A stretch of 21,525 bases of DNA from UBA6624 sp964517115 [NCBI: uncultured bacterium]. GTDB taxonomy: Bacteria; UBP7; UBA6624. Each line of letters begins with the position of its first letter. The first letter of the stretch is position 1. The notes under the pieces are model-generated. The model had not been told where the DNA came from and made no database searches. It worked only from the letters and a program-made list of their open reading frames with translations. The stretch lies in the NCBI GenBank assembly GCA_964517115.1, contig CAZFBE010000008.1, forward strand, positions 1-21,525, in the 5' to 3' direction. The translations under genes and the position numbers were made by a program. Positions 1-7,087 of the stretch are shown here, piece by piece.

Positions 1-1023
1 GTTTTTAACTCAACAAACATTGGAGTATTGCATATTTTTGCAACTGAGGATATCCAAAATGCTGACACATTTGTAACCTATTGGTGCTGGGATGGAACAT
101 GGTCAGCGGGAGGCAGCCTACAAGGGTGTGGGTCGAGCTTGCCAAACACGATAGGTGGCGGGGCCCCAACTGCTGCAATTGACACAACAAACAACACTCT
201 TCTCATGGCCTGGCAAGAAAATTTTGATGATTTAGCCAATCCAGCCAGTATGGAATTACTCTTGATGGATTATCCATTAGCAAACCTGCAAGCAGGACTC
301 TATAACTTTGCAGATTGGACTAATCACGTGTCTATCGATGGAGCAAATGGGGGTTTTTCTGCAGTAGGGACATACCCTGTCATGAAGATCACGGGAGGAA
401 GCATTGTGATAATTGCTCGAGCAGATAATGCAGGCTTGGGTTTGAAGCTTTACCATTGCCTACTCACAAGCGACTGCAGTGATGCCAATAATTGGGGTGG
501 AAGTACTCAGTTTATAGCAACAAATGTTACTGATTCATTTGATTTTGAGATCAACCCCTCTGATGGATACCTAACATTGGTGTACCAGAGTGATTCAGGT
601 GGTTCTCTCCATCCAAATGGAATTGTTTCCAGGGAGTGGTCAATTTCAACACCATTGACAGCCGGGCCAGAAAAGCTGATCGCAATGGCTTATGACCCTG
701 TCAATCTCGCTGCTGCAGAAATATCTCTAGGGATAGAGCCAAATGGCAAAAAACATGTTTTCTGGTGGGAGCATCAAGCTCCTTTTAAATTTGTTTTGAA
801 TCACAGGTTCGCAAAAGGGAATCTCTGGGATGGTGATATTGTCACGGCTTGGGACGGTTCCAGCATAACTGACATTCCTACCAGGATGAACCCTGTTTTT
901 GACAACAACAATCCTTCAACACATGGAGATCTCGGATTCTTTGTTGGTTATTCAAAACTGGATAATGGAGTGAATCCAACAGTACAGGAGTTTGTAGTTT
1001 CAACAAGATATCCAACTTATTAA
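1..1023 (+). CDS. C-terminal part of a secreted, beta-rich (propeller-like) protein, 5' truncated
   Basis: The reading frame is open from the first base of the window, so the true start lies upstream; the TTG at 28 is only an internal codon. The visible 340 residues are rich in Gly, Asn, Asp, Thr and Trp and alternate short beta-like strands with turns. Recurrent pieces are WCWDGTW, KKHVFWWEH and LWDGDIVTAWDG. This composition is typical of exported proteins with BNR/sialidase-type beta-propeller repeats, but I cannot assign a family or an enzyme activity. There is no C-terminal membrane anchor or sorting signal. It precedes an ECF sigma-factor operon on the same strand, 85 bases away. A perfect palindrome spans its stop codon. 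Secretion is inferred from composition, since the signal peptide is outside the window. Confidence 0.7.
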   Translation, partial: VFNSTNIGVLHIFATEDIQNADTFVTYWCWDGTWSAGGSLQGCGSSLPNTIGGGAPTAAIDTTNNTLLMAWQENFDDLANPASMELLLMDYPLANLQAGLYNFADWTNHVSIDGANGGFSAVGTYPVMKITGGSIVIIARADNAGLGLKLYHCLLTSDCSDANNWGGSTQFIATNVTDSFDFEINPSDGYLTLVYQSDSGGSLHPNGIVSREWSISTPLTAGPEKLIAMAYDPVNLAAAEISLGIEPNGKKHVFWWEHQAPFKFVLNHRFAKGNLWDGDIVTAWDGSSITDIPTRMNPVFDNNNPSTHGDLGFFVGYSKLDNGVNPTVQEFVVSTRYPTY

Positions 1024-1032
1024 TAAGTTGGA
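1011..1032. repeat. Perfect 22-bp palindrome across a stop codon
   Basis: The half-sites TCCAACTTATT (1011-1021) and AATAAGTTGGA (1022-1032) are exact reverse complements. The TAA stop of the upstream gene (1021-1023) lies at the centre. It could be an operator for the following sigma-factor operon, or an RNA hairpin with a TTAA loop protecting or ending the upstream transcript. No T-run follows it, so a standard intrinsic terminator is unlikely. Confidence 0.6.
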
Positions 1033-1108
1033 CTGCGTAATGGTGGCAAGCGGTCTATACCCAAACCTCACTTTTTCAGAAACAAAACCCCTGGCTGAGA
1101 GGTATAGG

Positions 1109-1693
1109 ATGGAGTCAGGTATGACCCTTGGGAAGAAAACTGACGAGGAATTAATGGAACTTGTAGCCAGAAATGACAACCAGGCATTGAATGTGCTGGT
1201 AGAGCGTTACCAGTCTCCTTTGTTTAATTTCCTGAGCCTTTACATAAGAGACCCTGCAACGGCAGAAAGCGCTGCTGCTGAATCTTTTTTCAGGGTTTGG
1301 AAATATGCTAAGAAGTTCAACCCAAAACAGAAGTTTAAAACCTGGCTCTTCACAATTGCAAGAAACCAAGGGAATACGCTCCTCTCCTCACAAGGAAGAA
1401 GGCCGACGTCGATTGAAGGCATATTCGCCTCAAAGGATAGCAATGCATTTGACCCGGGAGATCTGAAGGATCCAAATGCAGAAGACATCCTCAAACAAGA
1501 AACACGTGCAGAAAAAATTGGTGAAATACTAATGATGCTTCCAACAAACCTGAGAGAAGCGCTGTTGTTGGCGATACAACCAGAATTAACATACTTGGAC
1601 ATTTCAGAAATACTTGGCTGTTCAGTCACTGCTGTAAAAATGCGAATTCACAAAGCTCGTATCAAATTTAAAAAATATATGGATAATAAGTAA
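1109..1693 (+). CDS. ECF-type RNA polymerase sigma factor (sigma-70 family)
   Basis: This protein should bind core RNA polymerase and direct it to a specific promoter class. Region sigma-2 is recognisable from the helix around DEELMELVARND through SFFRVWKYAKKF and KTWLFTIARNQ. Sigma-4 follows at the C-terminus, with LPTNLREALLLA and the helix-turn-helix YLDISEILGCSVTAVKMRIHKAR. About 194 residues is the usual size for an ECF factor. I chose the ATG at 1109 because GAGAGG lies 6 bases upstream. The ATG at 1121, preceded by GGAG, is almost as good, and an upstream frame from 1028 lacks a clear ribosome site. It heads a three-gene run with a membrane protein and an exported protein, the usual arrangement for a membrane-controlled ECF system. 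The stimulus and regulon are unknown. Confidence 0.9.
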   Translation: MESGMTLGKKTDEELMELVARNDNQALNVLVERYQSPLFNFLSLYIRDPATAESAAAESFFRVWKYAKKFNPKQKFKTWLFTIARNQGNTLLSSQGRRPTSIEGIFASKDSNAFDPGDLKDPNAEDILKQETRAEKIGEILMMLPTNLREALLLAIQPELTYLDISEILGCSVTAVKMRIHKARIKFKKYMDNK

Positions 1694-1695
1694 TT

Positions 1696-2130
1696 ATGTT
1701 TTTTTCAGAAAAAGAAAATCGAAAATTTATAGAATCGCTCAAAAAAGAGCTTCCTGTAAAAACCCCTTCAGAAAATGTAAAAATAATTTTGCATGACCTG
1801 ATGAAGGAAGAAAGGGCCGTAATCCCAGAATTAAAAACTGTAAAAACAATAACCCTTGAAAAGGGTCTATCTGAACTCATTGAGAAGAAAATAAAAACCC
1901 AAAAAAGGAAATGGGCAGTCACCTCAATAGCGGGATACTCCTTCTCAACAGTTGCAATGTTTTCGATTTGTATTTCGTATTTTGGATGGGGCTATGTAAG
2001 GGACACTTTTAGAGATGGCGATCAAATAGAAATAAGCCTTGACCGTGTTGAAAGAGCTTCTCAAACAGGGTTAAGTGGTGATGTTTCAGATTTGAATTCT
2101 TTGCTTTTAGAAGATCCTTTTTTGACTTAA
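1696..2130 (+). CDS. Single-pass membrane protein, probable anti-sigma factor
   Basis: It is 144 residues, with a charged cytoplasmic N-terminal half (about 1-73), one hydrophobic segment at about residues 74-100 (ending SYFGWGY) and a short acidic outer tail. It begins 2 bases after the sigma-factor stop, so the two are almost certainly co-translated. Topology, size and position match anti-sigma factors that tether an ECF sigma factor to the inner membrane. I do not see the zinc-binding HxxxCxxC motif of ZAS-type anti-sigma factors, so the assignment rests on context. The next gene starts directly after its stop codon and could encode a periplasmic partner of its outer tail. Confidence is high that it is a real gene and moderate for the role. 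Confidence 0.75.
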   Translation: MFFSEKENRKFIESLKKELPVKTPSENVKIILHDLMKEERAVIPELKTVKTITLEKGLSELIEKKIKTQKRKWAVTSIAGYSFSTVAMFSICISYFGWGYVRDTFRDGDQIEISLDRVERASQTGLSGDVSDLNSLLLEDPFLT

Positions 2131-3090
2131 ATGCTCGTATCCCTAATCCTGCTATTTATTCAAGAAACCCTTGAATACTCCTATAAAGGAGAAATTAAAT
2201 TCTACCAAAACATAGAAAACGGAATAGAGAATGAAAAAAGCGTTCGATATTTCTCAAAAAATGGCAAACTCCACCTTGAGGAACTTGAAAATCAGTTTTT
2301 TATATTGAGCCCTATTGACAACATTTACGTCATGAATGACATAAACGTAAATCTTTTTTTTGATAGAGATTTTTTTCCAAAAAACAAAGAAATATCCCGG
2401 CTTTTAATGCCTGATTACATTTGGAAGCAGGTAGCAGAAATCGACGAAGGAAATCCTGACTGGGATAAAGAAGAAGTTGTCGTTGATGGATTGGATATAC
2501 TTTCTGTTTCAACCTCACAAGAATCCTGGGAAGAAAAAGGAGTAAAAACAACCTACTGGCTTCACAAAGAGTACCGACTTCCACTCAGAAGGGAGAGGGT
2601 TAGGAAAAATAAAAAAGCTGAATTGACAGATGTGATTGAAATTAATATCCAAAAAGAGGATTTAGATGATGGCCTTTTTGAACCGCCGATAAAAAATACT
2701 GACTACAGCATCTCACAATCGCCAAAATCCGAAACTGACCCTTTCTTTATCCCTCAAAAAATCTTGGGAGCAGAAAAGAAAAAAGTTCTTTTCCTTTTTG
2801 AGGAGATGGAGGAAAGCTCGAAGTTAAAAGGGGTTTTCTCAAGATACCTATCGGAAGAAAAAGACAGCTATGTCTATCTGATTTACTTTAAAGAAGAGAT
2901 TGAAAATAAAAATTTCAAGATCTTTAAAAGAGCCTTGGATTTGGATCTAGAAGGCTGGTCAGCTGTTTTGCCCCAAACAAAAGAAGAATGGAACGTAAGG
3001 ATTTTATCAAACTACCCCAAACCTACACTTTTAAAGCATTTGAGGATGCTTTGGGGTGGGGTTAATCCTCCAATTCAGGAGGATAGATAG
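2131..3090 (+). CDS. Exported LolA/RseB-like protein of a sigma/anti-sigma operon
   Basis: It is 319 residues, opening with a short hydrophobic segment (MLVSLILLFI) that could be a signal sequence or anchor. Residues about 15-180 alternate charged beta strands in the style of LolA/RseB lipid-binding half-barrels. Examples are YSYKGEIKFYQNI near the start and TTYWLHKEYRLPLRRERV, which resembles the 'W-D...P-L-R' strand pair of LolA-like domains. In the classical RseA/RseB system, a protein of this fold senses mislocalised envelope material and protects the anti-sigma factor. The ATG directly follows the TAA of the upstream gene, in the same frame, with no gap. The last 29 bases overlap the convergent lipoprotein gene. 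The fold assignment is by pattern only and the function is inferred from position. Confidence 0.65.
   Translation: MLVSLILLFIQETLEYSYKGEIKFYQNIENGIENEKSVRYFSKNGKLHLEELENQFFILSPIDNIYVMNDINVNLFFDRDFFPKNKEISRLLMPDYIWKQVAEIDEGNPDWDKEEVVVDGLDILSVSTSQESWEEKGVKTTYWLHKEYRLPLRRERVRKNKKAELTDVIEINIQKEDLDDGLFEPPIKNTDYSISQSPKSETDPFFIPQKILGAEKKKVLFLFEEMEESSKLKGVFSRYLSEEKDSYVYLIYFKEEIENKNFKIFKRALDLDLEGWSAVLPQTKEEWNVRILSNYPKPTLLKHLRMLWGGVNPPIQEDR
3033..3084. other. Two stem-loops at overlapping convergent gene ends
   Basis: Two perfect 7-bp stems lie side by side. The first is AAAGCAT/ATGCTTT (3033-3039 with 3046-3052, loop TTGAGG). The second is ATCCTCC/GGAGGAT (3065-3071 with 3078-3084, loop AATTCA). They cover the 3' ends of two convergent genes that overlap at 3062-3090. 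Neither is followed by a T-run on either strand, so they are not classical intrinsic terminators. They might still slow polymerase or protect both mRNA ends. Confidence 0.4.
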
Positions 3091-4105
3091 GCGGGAGTGA
3101 TTCAAAGGAAGAATCACTAAACTTTTCAATTCTGAAGAAATCACCTGTTGCAGGATTATTAACAACTAGACCAAGAACATCCCCTTCTGAATTTAGACTT
3201 TTAATGTCTCCATTTTCATAAGAGATGGAGAGCATTCTCCCCAAGGAACTGTATAGCAAGCTGCTTTGGTTTGGAGAAGAGCTTTCCGAAACCACCCCCC
3301 CATAAACATCTTGGTTTAAGACAAAAACATCTCCTGTCCAACTGAACTCACTTGAAATGTCTTTTTCCCGACACCCTTCTTTCCAAGGCTTTAATCCTGT
3401 TTCGCATAAAAACCATTTGTTTTCATTCGAAAAAAACACCTTCCCTTGCGCAATATCGAAAGAAACTTCTGGCCCCGGGTTGTCTAGGATCCTTTCTGAA
3501 TTCGTTCCCTTCAAAGAAACGCTTGAAATTCCCAAGTTCATCCCGTTTAAAACATTGTGAATCAGAATTACCTCTTCGCCACTTTGGAAAACTTTTAGAT
3601 TCCACCTTACAGAAGTGTCGTTTGTTAGTCTTTTCCCCTGGATTCCATTAATCGATTTTGAAAAAATATTATGCGCCTTACCCTCTTTTTTTCTAAAAAC
3701 AATCAAGTCCCCAACAAAAATCACGTCCCCTTCTATTTCCTTGTTTGATGTAAATTCGACTGGGAGCTTGTCTATTTCCCAAAGCCAAATATCTCTTGCT
3801 CTAACGTCTGCAGCAAGTATTAGAGATGCTCCATCTTTTGAAAAATCTAAACTTTGTACATTTTTCCATTTTTCTGTTTTTGCAACAGGGTTCCATTCCA
3901 TATCGCCTCCAACCTGTGAAAGCTCATAAACAACTGTTGTATTTACCGGCGTGCCGTTGGGCCCACCCTTCCAATTTAATGCCACTTTGATACCATCCCC
4001 GTTGTCAACAATTGAGGACGCTGTTATTTTCCACGGAATTGCAGGTCTATAACAGCCAAAAAACCCTGTAAAAACAAAAATCAAAAATATTAATTTCTTA
4101 TTCAT
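3062..4105 (-). CDS. Lipoprotein with probable TolB-like beta-propeller
   Basis: The 347-residue product starts MNKKLIFLIFVFTGFFGCYR, a lipoprotein signal peptide whose FFGC lipobox predicts lipidation at the Cys. The mature part has repeating strand patterns such as SLDFSKDGASLIL, DIWLWEID and NGDIKSLNSEGDVLGLVV. These resemble TolB/WD-type propeller blades that read 'event, value, display'. No catalytic motif is visible. A longer frame from 4189 would put 28 unsuitable residues ahead of the signal peptide, so I use the ATG at 4105; the ATG at 4108 is equally possible. The gene overlaps the end of the permease gene by 8 bases, suggesting translational coupling, and its own end overlaps the convergent LolA-like gene. 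The function is not recognised. Confidence 0.75.
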   Translation of the reverse strand: MNKKLIFLIFVFTGFFGCYRPAIPWKITASSIVDNGDGIKVALNWKGGPNGTPVNTTVVYELSQVGGDMEWNPVAKTEKWKNVQSLDFSKDGASLILAADVRARDIWLWEIDKLPVEFTSNKEIEGDVIFVGDLIVFRKKEGKAHNIFSKSINGIQGKRLTNDTSVRWNLKVFQSGEEVILIHNVLNGMNLGISSVSLKGTNSERILDNPGPEVSFDIAQGKVFFSNENKWFLCETGLKPWKEGCREKDISSEFSWTGDVFVLNQDVYGGVVSESSSPNQSSLLYSSLGRMLSISYENGDIKSLNSEGDVLGLVVNNPATGDFFRIEKFSDSSFESLPPIYPPELED

Positions 4106-6512
4106 CATCCAGCAACCTATGTATCCATCTCTTAACTCTAGCCTCTGGGACCCTGACGGTAAGCACGCTGCCGCTAAACTCCCTCGCAATGCTCTCTTGA
4201 ATGTTCCCCAGTCGTGCCTTGTCTAAAATCCCATTAACGCTTGCCCCAAGAACCAAAAGATCACTTTCTTCTGAAGAATCCAAAATTGCTTTTTTAATAG
4301 ACCTCGATTTTACAATTTTTAAATTAACTTTTAGTTTTGAATCGATTTTTTTAACCTCTTCTTGGAGGGATGTCAATCTTTCCTTTGCCTCTTTTTCACC
4401 TTCTCTGTTTTTCACAATGGCCAACATTGAAAACTCTCCTTTGTTTGATGATGCTATGCGGGCACCAATATTGATTGCTTTCTTTGTGTTTGGCCCTGCC
4501 CCAATAGCAACAGTAACATTTTTATAAGGGGTTTTCTTGCCATGCTTTAAAACTGCAACCGTTTTTGAAGAATCCGCTAAAACCCTGTCTAAAGTATCCC
4601 CTAAAAACAAGCCTTTCTTTTTTTTCCCGCCCCTCCAGCCCATCAATATCAAGTCTGTCCCTCTGGATTCCGAAACTGAACATATCACGGAAGCAGGATG
4701 TCTCCCAACAACAACACTTGAGTTTATTTTGATTTTCTTGCCTTCAAGATAATCTTTTATTCTTTCGATCAAATCGTGTTTCTTTTTCACATCTTTCTCA
4801 GGCGCAAAAGTCAGGGGGGTTGTTTCAGGAATGGTTGCAATAGAAACGATGTGGACAAGACTGTCTTTCACCTTTGCTACACTTTCTGCCAAATGTGAAA
4901 GGGAGTCCTGGTTACTTGGATGGGCAACAGCTAGGAGTATGCTGTTTTCTTGTGGGGAATACATTGTGTCCTGCGTAGCCACCCTTGACCTCGACATCGG
5001 CTTAAGCTTCCTGAAAGGCCCAGCATAAAGCAATAGGCCAGAAAAAATCCAGATCAGCGTAACCCCCCAGGCAATCGCTCCTGGAGATTCTCCCGTATGT
5101 TGTTCAAATGGAGATACGGGAATAAAAAAAACACCTATTGCAATCACAATTTGCATAACTATTGCAATGGTTGGCAGGAGTGGCACCAGTGGCATTTTAA
5201 AAGGCCTTTTTACGTCAGGCTTGGTTTTTCTTAACTTGATTAAAGTCATATTAACAAGTGTGAACAATAATAAAAACATCACGTTAGCTGCAGCTGAAAC
5301 AGCAGCCATTGGGAGTGTAACGATGATTACGATTACGATAATTGCTGTAACAAAGAGCCCCATGTAAGGAGTTCTTTTTATTTTGTGTATTCTCCCCAAT
5401 ATCGAAGGCAGCAAACCCTCTCTCCCCATTGCAAAAGCAACTCTGCTAGATGAAAAAAGTGTCCCATTTAAGGCTGATGTTGTTGATGCAATGCCAGCCA
5501 ATATCACCAAGAACATGCCTGTTGTGTATGTGGAACCGGGAAATTTAAAAGGCAAAACAAATTGGTTTGCTGACTCCACAACCGCTCTTTCACCAAGAAA
5601 AGCCATTAGGTTGTAGTTTGATGAAGGCTGCCCTGAAGAGGTCAGTATTTCAGAAAACCTTTCTCCTAGTGACGCTGGTATTGCACTAATGCTAAGAGCT
5701 CCGAGCGAAGCCCCTCCGACAAGAAGATAGATTGGAAGAACTACCAAGATTGATAAAAATATGGCTTTTGGGATGTTTTTTTCTGGATTTTTAACCTCTT
5801 CGCTTGCTTGAACTATAACCTCATAGCCCTCAAAGGCCATATAAGTTACCCCCATTGCCAAAAGAACCAGTATTGCGCTTCCATGTTCGCCTGATGATAT
5901 GAAAAACGGTTCGTAGTGCGTAAAACCATCTGTTTGAAATATCCTAATAAACCCGAAAACAGCAAAGAGCAACAATATCACCACCTTAACAGTGCTCATG
6001 ATTGATCCAAATTTTCCTGTCTCAGAAACCCCAACAAAATTAACCCACGCTAAAACAGAACAAATTAATACGGCACCCAGCTTAACATACTGCTGATACT
6101 CATTTCCAAGGTCTTCTGGATGTTGCATAAGTCCAAAAAAGTTCAAAAGCTCAATAAAATAAACGCCAAAACCCAAAGAATAAACAGCAACAGCGACAAC
6201 ATGGCTGAACCAACCCATCCACCCAGCTATAAATGAAACTATCTTGCGGTAACCCTGTGCAACCCACATAAAGGCTCCTCCGGCTTCAGGGAAAGAAGAG
6301 CCAAGTTCTGCATACGCTCCTGCAGTTAACATTGCAACAACCCCATTTAAAAAAAATGCCAACAAGAAAGCTGGTCCAGCAATGCCCGCAGCTCGCCCAG
6401 TAAGAACAAAAATACCAGCTCCTATCATGGCTGCAACCCCTATCATTGTTACGTCATAAAGCCCTAAAGTTCTTGCTAGTTCTTCGTGGTTTCCTTTTTT
6501 GGTCTTGTTCAC
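4098..6512 (-). CDS. APC-family amino-acid permease with two C-terminal universal stress protein domains
   Basis: This inner-membrane transporter has an APC-superfamily core of about 12 helices (residues about 12-505). It opens with GLYDVTMIGVAAMIGAGIFV, which contains the unwound TM1 motif (GAGIF) that binds the amino-acid backbone, followed by AELGSSFPEAGGAF and the TM6 region with AFEGYEVIVQASEEVKNPEKN. The rest (about 525-795) is two tandem USP domains, SILLAVAHPSNQDS...LILMGWRGG and VTVAIGAGPNTKKA...LLVLGASVNG. The first retains a glycine-rich G-x2-G nucleotide-loop pattern; the second is degenerate. The 804-residue length fits permease-USP fusions seen in many bacteria and archaea. The start is GTG without a clear Shine-Dalgarno sequence. 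The substrate could be cationic or other amino acids. The USP tail may regulate transport by binding ATP. Confidence 0.9.
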   Translation of the reverse strand: MNKTKKGNHEELARTLGLYDVTMIGVAAMIGAGIFVLTGRAAGIAGPAFLLAFFLNGVVAMLTAGAYAELGSSFPEAGGAFMWVAQGYRKIVSFIAGWMGWFSHVVAVAVYSLGFGVYFIELLNFFGLMQHPEDLGNEYQQYVKLGAVLICSVLAWVNFVGVSETGKFGSIMSTVKVVILLLFAVFGFIRIFQTDGFTHYEPFFISSGEHGSAILVLLAMGVTYMAFEGYEVIVQASEEVKNPEKNIPKAIFLSILVVLPIYLLVGGASLGALSISAIPASLGERFSEILTSSGQPSSNYNLMAFLGERAVVESANQFVLPFKFPGSTYTTGMFLVILAGIASTTSALNGTLFSSSRVAFAMGREGLLPSILGRIHKIKRTPYMGLFVTAIIVIVIIVTLPMAAVSAAANVMFLLLFTLVNMTLIKLRKTKPDVKRPFKMPLVPLLPTIAIVMQIVIAIGVFFIPVSPFEQHTGESPGAIAWGVTLIWIFSGLLLYAGPFRKLKPMSRSRVATQDTMYSPQENSILLAVAHPSNQDSLSHLAESVAKVKDSLVHIVSIATIPETTPLTFAPEKDVKKKHDLIERIKDYLEGKKIKINSSVVVGRHPASVICSVSESRGTDLILMGWRGGKKKKGLFLGDTLDRVLADSSKTVAVLKHGKKTPYKNVTVAIGAGPNTKKAINIGARIASSNKGEFSMLAIVKNREGEKEAKERLTSLQEEVKKIDSKLKVNLKIVKSRSIKKAILDSSEESDLLVLGASVNGILDKARLGNIQESIAREFSGSVLTVRVPEARVKRWIHRLLDDE

Positions 6513-6565
6513 ACGTGATATTCTATTTTTTATTCAGATGAAATAGATAAAATTAACAAATAAGA

Positions 6566-7087
6566 ATGATTTGTCCTTTTTCAAAATATCAAAAAACACC
6601 CCATTTCGAAAAAACCAAAATACTCGCCAGTGTTGTTGTTATTCATTACACACAGACGTTTTCGCTTCAAGATGCATTGTCTATCCTGGATACAAGAAAA
6701 TTGTCAGCACATTTCATCCTTGATGAGAAAGGGGGGATAATGCAACTAGTTGATACAGAAGAAAAAGCATGGCATGCTGGTGAATCCAGTTTCCGAGGTA
6801 GAAAAAATTTAAATGATTTTTCAATTGGAATTGAACTAGTGAACCCTGGGTTTTTAAAAGATGAAACGCAGTGGAGTTTTGGACACAGGAATCACCTCGG
6901 TAAAAATTGGGCTAACTGGCCTGATTCTCAAATTAAATCTCTTTGTACTCTTTTAACTTGGATAAAAAAAAATCATTCAGCATGTGCTGATGTTGTGGGA
7001 CATTCGGATGTTTCTCCTGGGAGAAAAATCGATCCTGGGCCAACTTTCCCTTGGGGAAAAGTTAGAAAACATATGATTTCGCAATAA
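6566..7087 (+). CDS. ampD: AmpD-like N-acetylmuramoyl-L-alanine amidase (Amidase_2)
   Basis: This zinc amidase should cleave the lactyl-amide bond between N-acetylmuramic acid and L-alanine in (anhydro)muropeptides. Expected zinc ligands are present: His27 in VVVIHYT, His146 in VVGHSDVSPGRKIDPGP and Asp156 in the same motif. Glu90 in FSIGIELVN and Lys154 match the catalytic residues of AmpD. At 173 residues with no signal peptide it looks cytoplasmic, which fits peptidoglycan recycling rather than autolysis. The Shine-Dalgarno sequence is weak, but a stop lies just upstream and the family N-terminus fits this ATG. It is transcribed divergently from the permease (53 bases apart). Its last 26 bases overlap the convergent 971-residue gene. 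No ampC or ampR is nearby, so a role in beta-lactamase induction is not implied. Confidence 0.9.
   Translation: MICPFSKYQKTPHFEKTKILASVVVIHYTQTFSLQDALSILDTRKLSAHFILDEKGGIMQLVDTEEKAWHAGESSFRGRKNLNDFSIGIELVNPGFLKDETQWSFGHRNHLGKNWANWPDSQIKSLCTLLTWIKKNHSACADVVGHSDVSPGRKIDPGPTFPWGKVRKHMISQ

Noticed and set aside
1028-1108. Longer sigma-factor start at 1028
   Set aside because: It adds 27 residues unlike the family, without a ribosome site; the ATG codons at 1109 and 1121 have good ones.
4201-4527. Plus-strand open frame of 108 codons inside the permease gene
   Set aside because: It is a shadow of the USP domain region, with phenylalanine/serine-rich composition typical of antisense frames.
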